Below are positions 6,115 through 11,199 of a DNA stretch of 11,199 nucleotides, one piece after another; position 1 is the first letter of the stretch, and each line of letters starts with the position of its first letter. The notes under the pieces were generated by a model. The model was not told the DNA's origin. It searched no databases and worked only from the letters and a program-made list of their open reading frames with translations. The stretch covers positions 1 to 11,199 of the forward strand of contig CALRPY020000095.1 of NCBI GenBank assembly GCA_943370145.1. Direction: 5' to 3'. Made by a program: the position numbers and the translations under genes. Origin of the DNA: Ga0077536 sp943370145. GTDB lineage: Bacteria; Pseudomonadota; Gammaproteobacteria; Ga0077536.

Positions 6115-8523
6115 ATGCCCCAGGAACGAGTGAAGATAGCGATCGTCGGCGCTGGACCCGGCGGACTTTCGGCAGCCGCGCGCGCCGCCGAAACCGGCAT
6201 CCCCCACGTGCTGCTCGAGGCATCACCGCAGCTCGCCAACACGATTTTCCGCTACCAGAAGGGGAAGCACGTGATGGCTGAGCCATCGGTGCTGCCCCTG
6301 CGCGCGGCGGTCGACTTCGAGGCCGGTACCCGCGAGAAGATTCTCGGGCGCTGGGATGAGGCCGTCCGCCGCCACGGCGCAAACGTTCGCTTCAACGCCG
6401 AGGTCGTGTCCGTCAGCGGACAGCGGGGCGATTTCGTCCTGAAGCTCGCGGGCGGCGACGAAGTGCACGCCGAGGCCGTGGTGCTAGGCATCGGGCTGCA
6501 GGGCAACCTGCGTAAGCTCGAAGTGCCCGGCGACAGCCTGCCCGGCGTCCAGTACCAGCTCGACGATCCCGACGAGTACCACGACGAAACCATTGTCGTC
6601 GTCGGCGCCGGTGATGCCGCGATCGAGAACGCGCTTGCGCTCGCCGGCCACAACAACGTCATCATCCTGAACCGCCGCGACGAGTTCGCCCGCGCGAAGG
6701 AAGGCAACCTGAAGGGCATCCTGCGCGCCATCGAGGGCGGCGCGCTCGAATGCATCTACAACGCGAGCCCGGTCGCGGCCGAGACGCTGCCTGCGCAGGA
6801 TGCGGGCGGGCACCGGCTGCGCCTGCGCATCAAGACCAGGGAAGGCGAAACCGATGTGCTGTGCGACCGCATCATCGGTCGCCTCGGCGCGCTGCCGCCG
6901 CGCAAGTTCGTCGAATCCTGCGGCATCCAGATCCCCAGCGACGATCCTTCCGCCGTGCCCGCGGTTTCGCCGCGTTACGAATCGAACGTCCCCGGGCTCT
7001 ACATCATCGGCGCCCTGGCCGGTTACCCGCTGATCAAGCAGTGCATCAACCAGGGCTACGAGGTCGTCGAGTTCATCTGCGGCCGCGATGTCGCCCCGGC
7101 CGACGAAGGCCTGCTGCGCGCGAAGTTCGCGAACCTTCCGGGCCTGACCAGCGTCAACCAGGCGATCGAGGCAATCCAGCGCGAGGTCCCGCTGTTCTCG
7201 GGATTGACGCCCTTGCAGCTGCGTGAATTCCTGCTCGACTCCGACGTGCGCACGCCCGCGCCGGGCGAGATCGTCGTCCAGTACAACGACTACACCAACA
7301 CCTTTTTCTCGATCCTGCGCGGCAGCGTCGACATCCGCCTGAACCCGGACGATCCGTCGCACACCGTGTCGCTCGGCGCCGGCAAGTTCTTCGGCGAGAT
7401 GTCGCTGATCTCGGGTCGCCGCCGCGCCGCGACGATCACCGCGGGTCCCGGCTGCATCCTCATCGAGACACCGCGCCGCTCGATGAACAAGCTGATCCAG
7501 TCCGTGGAATCGGTGCGCCGCGCAATCGACGAGGCTTTCCTCGTGCGCGCCATCAAGATGCAGATCGCGCCCGAGGTGCCGGACGACGAATTGCTGGAAG
7601 TCGTGCACACGGCGTCAATCCGGCAGTACGCGCCGGGCGAGGCCCTGTTCCGCGAAGGCGAGCCGGGCGATTCGCTGCACCTGATCCGTTCCGGGTCCGT
7701 GACCATCGCGCACGACGTCGGCGGCCGCGAAATCGTCACGGCCTACCTGCCGTCCGGCAATTACGTCGGCGAACTTGCTTTGCTGACCGATTCTCCACGA
7801 ACCGCGACGGTCCGCGCGGCGGTCGCCACCGAAACCATCCGCCTCAACGGGACGGTGTTCAAGGTGCTGCTGTCGGTCTACCCGGACCTCGAGGCCAAGC
7901 TGAAGGACAAGGCGCAGAAGCGCTTGCGCGATTCCGCGCGCACCAAGGGCGGCGGCAGCGCCGGCAACATGATCGAATTCCTCGTCGAACAGGGCGTCGG
8001 TGAAGCGACCGACGTGCTCCTGATTGACGAAGCGCTGTGCGTGCGATGCGACAACTGCGAGAAGGCCTGCGCCGACACCCACAAGGGCACGTCGCTGCTC
8101 GATCGCGAGGCCGGACCGACCTTCGCAAACCTCCACGTGCCCACCTCCTGCCGGCACTGCGAACATCCCCACTGCATGAAGGACTGTCCGCCGGACGCCA
8201 TCCATCGCGCGCCGGACGGCGAGGTCTTCATCGCCGACAACTGCATCGGCTGCGGCAACTGCCAGCAGAACTGCCCGTACGGCGTGATCCAGATGGCGGT
8301 CAAGGGCGAGCCGAAGAAGCCGAGCCTGTGGCAGTGGCTGTTGTTCGGCAAGGGCGCCGCACCCGGCGACGAAGTCCACCACGAGGACCCGAACCTCGGG
8401 AAAAAGGCCGTCAAGTGCGACATGTGCAAGGACCAGAAAGGTGGTCCGGCCTGCGTGCGCGCCTGTCCGACGGGCGCCGCCATCCGCGTCAGTCCGCAGG
8501 ATTTCATGGCGATGCGTCGATGA
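6115..8523 (+). CDS. NAD(P)H/FAD oxidoreductase - two cNMP-binding domains - 4x[4Fe-4S] fusion
   Basis: The protein has 802 residues and no signal peptide or membrane helix, so it is cytoplasmic. Residues 5-325 form a thioredoxin-reductase-like flavoprotein: FAD motif GAGPGG (12-17), nucleotide motif GAGDAA (164-169), and NRRDEFAR (186-193), whose arginines suggest NADPH. The redox CXXC of thioredoxin reductase is absent. Residues 360-470 and 487-600 are cyclic-nucleotide-binding domains; their phosphate-binding cassettes are seen at 426-440 (FGEMSL, RRRAAT) and 551-565 (VGELALL, PRTAT). Residues 630-790 carry 16 cysteines in four groups (642/645/648/652, 679/682/687/691, 710/713/716/720, 768/771/780/784), as in DmsB/NrfC-type proteins with four [4Fe-4S] clusters. 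It probably passes electrons between NAD(P)H and the membrane protein encoded next, under cNMP control (inference). A GTG at 6130 behind AGGA is an alternative start that would begin directly at the FAD-binding strand. Confidence 0.92.
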   Translation: MPQERVKIAIVGAGPGGLSAAARAAETGIPHVLLEASPQLANTIFRYQKGKHVMAEPSVLPLRAAVDFEAGTREKILGRWDEAVRRHGANVRFNAEVVSVSGQRGDFVLKLAGGDEVHAEAVVLGIGLQGNLRKLEVPGDSLPGVQYQLDDPDEYHDETIVVVGAGDAAIENALALAGHNNVIILNRRDEFARAKEGNLKGILRAIEGGALECIYNASPVAAETLPAQDAGGHRLRLRIKTREGETDVLCDRIIGRLGALPPRKFVESCGIQIPSDDPSAVPAVSPRYESNVPGLYIIGALAGYPLIKQCINQGYEVVEFICGRDVAPADEGLLRAKFANLPGLTSVNQAIEAIQREVPLFSGLTPLQLREFLLDSDVRTPAPGEIVVQYNDYTNTFFSILRGSVDIRLNPDDPSHTVSLGAGKFFGEMSLISGRRRAATITAGPGCILIETPRRSMNKLIQSVESVRRAIDEAFLVRAIKMQIAPEVPDDELLEVVHTASIRQYAPGEALFREGEPGDSLHLIRSGSVTIAHDVGGREIVTAYLPSGNYVGELALLTDSPRTATVRAAVATETIRLNGTVFKVLLSVYPDLEAKLKDKAQKRLRDSARTKGGGSAGNMIEFLVEQGVGEATDVLLIDEALCVRCDNCEKACADTHKGTSLLDREAGPTFANLHVPTSCRHCEHPHCMKDCPPDAIHRAPDGEVFIADNCIGCGNCQQNCPYGVIQMAVKGEPKKPSLWQWLLFGKGAAPGDEVHHEDPNLGKKAVKCDMCKDQKGGPACVRACPTGAAIRVSPQDFMAMRR

Positions 8524-8594
8524 TGACCGCGTTCGCCCCACAGTCATGCGCCGCGGCCGGCCTCGCGCCGGGACCGGCATCCTCGCCACGCTGA
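8520..8594 (+). CDS. Possible 24-residue bridging ORF (doubtful)
   Basis: A 24-residue ORF starts with an ATG overlapping the stop of the flavoprotein fusion (ATGA, 8520-8523) and ends four bases before the ATG of the membrane protein at 8599. It has no recognisable domain. Together with the similar ORF at 4621-4722, it means both larger gaps downstream of the barrel gene can be read through by re-initiating ribosomes. I regard it as a possible coupling device or a chance ORF, not as an established protein. Confidence 0.12.
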   Translation: MMTAFAPQSCAAAGLAPGPASSPR

Positions 8595-8598
8595 AGCC

Positions 8599-9534
8599 AT
8601 GCACGAGTCGTTCATCAGCTACCGCAGATTTTTCTACCTGAAGGTCGCGCTCGGCCTGTGCCTGGCCGCGATGCTTGCCTATGCGATCCACGACCCGGCG
8701 GATCCGCCGAACGGCGGCACCTGGCTCGGTTACACGCTGGGCACGCTGGGCGCGGCGCTGATCGTCTGGCTGGCCTGGTTCGGCGTGCGCAAGCGCAGCT
8801 ATTCCGGTAACGTCACGCGCGTCGCGGCGTGGCTGTCGGCCCACATCTATCTCGGCGCCGCCCTGGTCATCATCGCGACCTTGCACAGCGGCTTCCAGCT
8901 CGGCTGGAACGTGCACTCGCTGGCGTATGGCCTGACGCTGCTGGTGATTGCCAGCGGTTTCTACGGCCTCTACACCTACGTCGCGTATCCGGCGCGCATC
9001 ACCGCCAATCGCGGCGGCATGACGCGCGAAGCGATGATCGCCGAAGTGGCGGAACTCGACCGCGAGTGCCTGCAGCTGTCCGACCAGGTGAGCCCCGAGG
9101 CCTACCAGGTCGTGCTGCGCTCGATCGATGAGACGGTCCTCGGCGGCTCGGTGCTGGAGCAGCTGCTCGGCGATCCGGCGCGTCGCTCGTCGAGCCAGAA
9201 ACTCTCGCAGGGCCTCGACGACATCCGGAAGAAAATCGAGGCGCGCGCCGCCCGCGAGGTGCCCGATCTGTCGCAGGTCCAGAATACGGAAATGACCGCG
9301 ATAGGCTTCCTGGCCGGGCAGGTCATGTCCGAAGGCGCGGGGCCTGAACGGCTGGAAAGAATCCGGCGCCTGTTCGATCTGATCACGCGCAAGCGCGCGC
9401 TGGTCGAACGCGTCCAGCGCGACATCCAGTACCAGGCTCGCCTCGCGGTCTGGCTGTACGCGCACGTGCCCTTGACGGTGGGCCTGCTCGTCGCGCTCAC
9501 CATCCATGTTTTCTCGGTGTTCTATTACTGGTAA
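8599..9534 (+). CDS. Predicted di-haem b membrane cytochrome with cytoplasmic domain
   Basis: The protein has 311 residues and about five membrane helices: 12-31, 42-62, 75-97, 106-130 and 282-308. Two helices carry His pairs 14 residues apart, H82/H96 in WLSAHIYLG...TLHS and H289/H303 in WLYAHVPL...TIHV. This His-X13-His spacing is the one used for the two bis-His haems of cytochrome b in bc1 complexes. By the positive-inside rule (VRKRS loop at 63-67) both helices run from inside to outside. H82 and H289 would then face the cytoplasmic side and H96 and H303 the periplasmic side. Residues 131-281, mostly charged and helical, would be cytoplasmic and could dock the iron-sulfur protein encoded upstream. 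The predicted role is electron transfer across the inner membrane. I recognise no named family, and the haem assignment rests on the motif alone. The start is the first one after an in-frame stop; its ribosome site is weak. Confidence 0.75.
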   Translation: MHESFISYRRFFYLKVALGLCLAAMLAYAIHDPADPPNGGTWLGYTLGTLGAALIVWLAWFGVRKRSYSGNVTRVAAWLSAHIYLGAALVIIATLHSGFQLGWNVHSLAYGLTLLVIASGFYGLYTYVAYPARITANRGGMTREAMIAEVAELDRECLQLSDQVSPEAYQVVLRSIDETVLGGSVLEQLLGDPARRSSSQKLSQGLDDIRKKIEARAAREVPDLSQVQNTEMTAIGFLAGQVMSEGAGPERLERIRRLFDLITRKRALVERVQRDIQYQARLAVWLYAHVPLTVGLLVALTIHVFSVFYYW

Positions 9535-9540
9535 GCCGCC

Positions 9541-11199
9541 GTGCGCATTCTCGTCAGACACATCACGCGCAAGACCAAGGGTGGCGCCACGCACCAGGAC
9601 CAGCTCCTCAGCGGCGCCCGGCTGACGCTAGGTCGCGGCACCGACCAGGACATCCATCTGCCGAACCTGCGCGTGGCGCTGGCCCACGCGGAACTCGTCG
9701 AGGGCCCCGACGGCCGCATCCGCCTGCAGTCGGGTATCGCCAGCGGCTTCCGCTACAACGGGACCGCGGTGCAGGTCGCGGTGATCGTGCCGGGCGACCG
9801 CGTCGAGATTGGCAGCTTCGAACTGGTGTTCGGCAGCGCCCCCGGCGCCGACCTCTGCGTGGACATCGCGGAGGACCAGTCGGCAAAGGGGCGCGAAATG
9901 GAGGACGCGCTGGTCAAGCGCTCCCGGCAGAGCCTGACTGCGGCGGGCCTGCACAAGCGGCCCCTCGCGCTGGGCCTTGCCGGCACGATTGCCGTGCTGT
10001 TCCTGCTGGTACCGCTGATTGCGGCGATCGTCGAACCGGTCGGTCACGTGTTGCGCAAACTCCCGGTCGTCCCTTCCGATCACGCCTGGTCGTCCGGCGA
10101 GGTCAGCCAGGCCCATGCGCACATCGCGCAGCGCTGCGAGGCCTGCCACACGACGCCGTTCATGCCGACCCGCAACGAGGCCTGCCTCGCCTGCCACGAG
10201 CGTACGCCGCACCATGTCGAGCAACCGCTGCTCGACGCCGGCCTGTTCGAGAACTTCCGCTGCGGCAGCTGCCACCACGAGCACACCGGCAAGGCCTCCA
10301 TCGTGCGTCACGACGAGCAGCTCTGCGTGCGCTGCCACTCCGATCTGAAGGAAGTCGTCGCCGACACCCGGCTCGAGAACGCCGAACATTTCGGCGACGA
10401 CCATCCGCAATTCAAGCCGATGATCGTGCACCAGGTCGGCGCCAAGCGGCTCGAGGTTCGCGTGTCGCTCGACGACAAGAAGGATCTCAAGGAACAGCCC
10501 AACCTGGAATTCCCGCACAAGACCCACCTGCGCCCCGACGGCATCAAGAGCCCGACCCGTGGCACGGTGAAGCTGGCCTGCGCGGACTGCCACCAGGTCG
10601 AGCCTGGCGGCGGCCGCATGCGGCCCATCGAATTCGAGCAGCATTGCCACGATTGCCATCAGCTGAAGATTCCCGGCGACGTCGAGCGCGAAGCGCCGCA
10701 CGGCAATCTCGAGGCGGCGCTCTATGCGGTCGACGACTACTTCGCCGGCTGGGCGCTCCGTAGCGGTTATCCGAACGAATTCGCGCCCGCAGCGGTCCAG
10801 TTGCGACGCCGCCCGGGCCGCGACATGAGCGAGCAGGAGCGCCTCGACGCACTGGCGTGGGCAAGGAGGATGTCGCGCATGGCGACCTCCGAGATGCTCG
10901 GCTACACGACCTGCGGCGTCTGCCACAAGGCCGAACCGACCGGCAGCGGCGATGGTGCCGATGCCTGGCGGATGGCGCCGGTGAACATCCCTTACGCGTG
11001 GTATCCGAAATCACATTTCAGCCACGACCAGCACGCGACGCAGCCCTGCGCCGATTGCCACGCCGGCGCAGAGAAGTCGGACACCAGCGCCGACATCAAC
11101 CTGCCCGGCATCGCGACCTGCCGCAACTGCCATGGCGGCGCGAACGCCGGCGAGGGGCAGCTGGCGTCGACCTGCATCACTTGCCATGAATTCCATCGC
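9541..11199 (+). CDS. FHA-like domain - TM helix - multihaem cytochrome c (at least 10 haems), 3'-truncated
   Basis: The frame starts at a GTG six bases after the previous stop, with an in-frame TAA at 9532-9534. No other start lies nearby, and the product fits an FHA fold from residue 1. The 553 residues seen run off the window end. Residues 1-100 are FHA-like: GRG at 31-33, a His at 49 and NG at 73-74. KR at 139-140 precedes one membrane helix (142-164), which places the FHA part in the cytoplasm and the rest in the periplasm. Ten CXXCH sites follow, starting at residues 199, 215, 241, 262, 347, 369, 458, 503, 527 and 545. Spaced His such as FPHKTHL (324-330) and FSHDQHA (493-499) recall c3/c7-type multihaem proteins. 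It probably takes electrons from, or gives them to, the membrane cytochrome b encoded just upstream (inference). The GTG start and absence of an early ATG make this gene easy to miss. Confidence 0.88.
   Translation, partial: MRILVRHITRKTKGGATHQDQLLSGARLTLGRGTDQDIHLPNLRVALAHAELVEGPDGRIRLQSGIASGFRYNGTAVQVAVIVPGDRVEIGSFELVFGSAPGADLCVDIAEDQSAKGREMEDALVKRSRQSLTAAGLHKRPLALGLAGTIAVLFLLVPLIAAIVEPVGHVLRKLPVVPSDHAWSSGEVSQAHAHIAQRCEACHTTPFMPTRNEACLACHERTPHHVEQPLLDAGLFENFRCGSCHHEHTGKASIVRHDEQLCVRCHSDLKEVVADTRLENAEHFGDDHPQFKPMIVHQVGAKRLEVRVSLDDKKDLKEQPNLEFPHKTHLRPDGIKSPTRGTVKLACADCHQVEPGGGRMRPIEFEQHCHDCHQLKIPGDVEREAPHGNLEAALYAVDDYFAGWALRSGYPNEFAPAAVQLRRRPGRDMSEQERLDALAWARRMSRMATSEMLGYTTCGVCHKAEPTGSGDGADAWRMAPVNIPYAWYPKSHFSHDQHATQPCADCHAGAEKSDTSADINLPGIATCRNCHGGANAGEGQLASTCITCHEFHR

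Noticed and set aside
6115..7090. Naming the flavoprotein part thioredoxin reductase (trxB)
   Set aside because: The redox-active CXXC is absent and the domain is fused to cNMP-binding and ferredoxin domains.
8599..9534. NrfD/PsrC-type quinol-linked membrane subunit as partner of the NrfC-like domain
   Set aside because: NrfD-type proteins have eight or more helices and no His-X13-His haem pairs; this protein has about five helices and two such pairs.
7615..9594. Long minus-strand open frame (659 codons) opposite the fusion and membrane protein genes
   Set aside because: It is composition-driven, lies opposite strongly supported domains, and has no domain of its own.
9628..10926. Minus-strand open frame of 432 codons over the last gene
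   Set aside because: The plus strand frame from 9541 has an FHA-like fold, a TM helix and ten CXXCH motifs; the opposite frame has nothing recognisable.

Overview
The window is GC-rich DNA from a Gram-negative, probably proteobacterial, organism. Secreted multihaem c-type cytochromes and a predicted outer-membrane beta-barrel support this, but no marker gene allows a firmer placement. All seven supported genes are on the + strand with gaps of -1 to 100 bp. They look like one long operon that runs off both ends of the window: the first gene lacks its start and the last lacks its end. I see no promoter, terminator, tRNA, rRNA, IS element or CRISPR array.

Layout. Positions 2-1594 hold the 3' part of a multihaem cytochrome c of the c554-like kind, with a haem-free beta-rich C-terminal domain. 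After a 76 bp gap with two dyad symmetries comes a cysteine-free predicted outer-membrane beta-barrel (1671-3275). Two tandem paralogous secreted pentahaem c554-family cytochromes follow (3275-4618 and 4719-6110); each begins with an unusual CX4CH haem site. Next is an 802-residue fusion (6115-8523): a thioredoxin-reductase-like NAD(P)H/FAD oxidoreductase without the redox disulfide, then two cyclic-nucleotide-binding domains, then a 16-cysteine DmsB/NrfC-type ferredoxin domain. Then comes a small membrane protein (8599-9534) whose two His-X13-His helices suggest a di-haem cytochrome b. Last is a GTG-started gene (9541 to the window end) that joins a cytoplasmic FHA-like domain, one transmembrane helix and at least ten CXXCH motifs.

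How the genes may work together (inference). The parts can be placed in an electron path from cytoplasm to cell surface, or the reverse: NAD(P)H, FAD, four [4Fe-4S] clusters, a cytoplasmic-side haem b, a periplasmic-side haem b, the FHA-anchored periplasmic multihaem protein, the soluble or exported c554-like cytochromes, and the outer-membrane barrel. Three signal-sensing modules (two cNMP-binding domains and one FHA-like domain) are built into the redox proteins themselves. That suggests a conduit whose activity is gated by second messenger and perhaps by phospho-protein contact. I do not recognise this combination as a named system. It is the most interesting content of the window.
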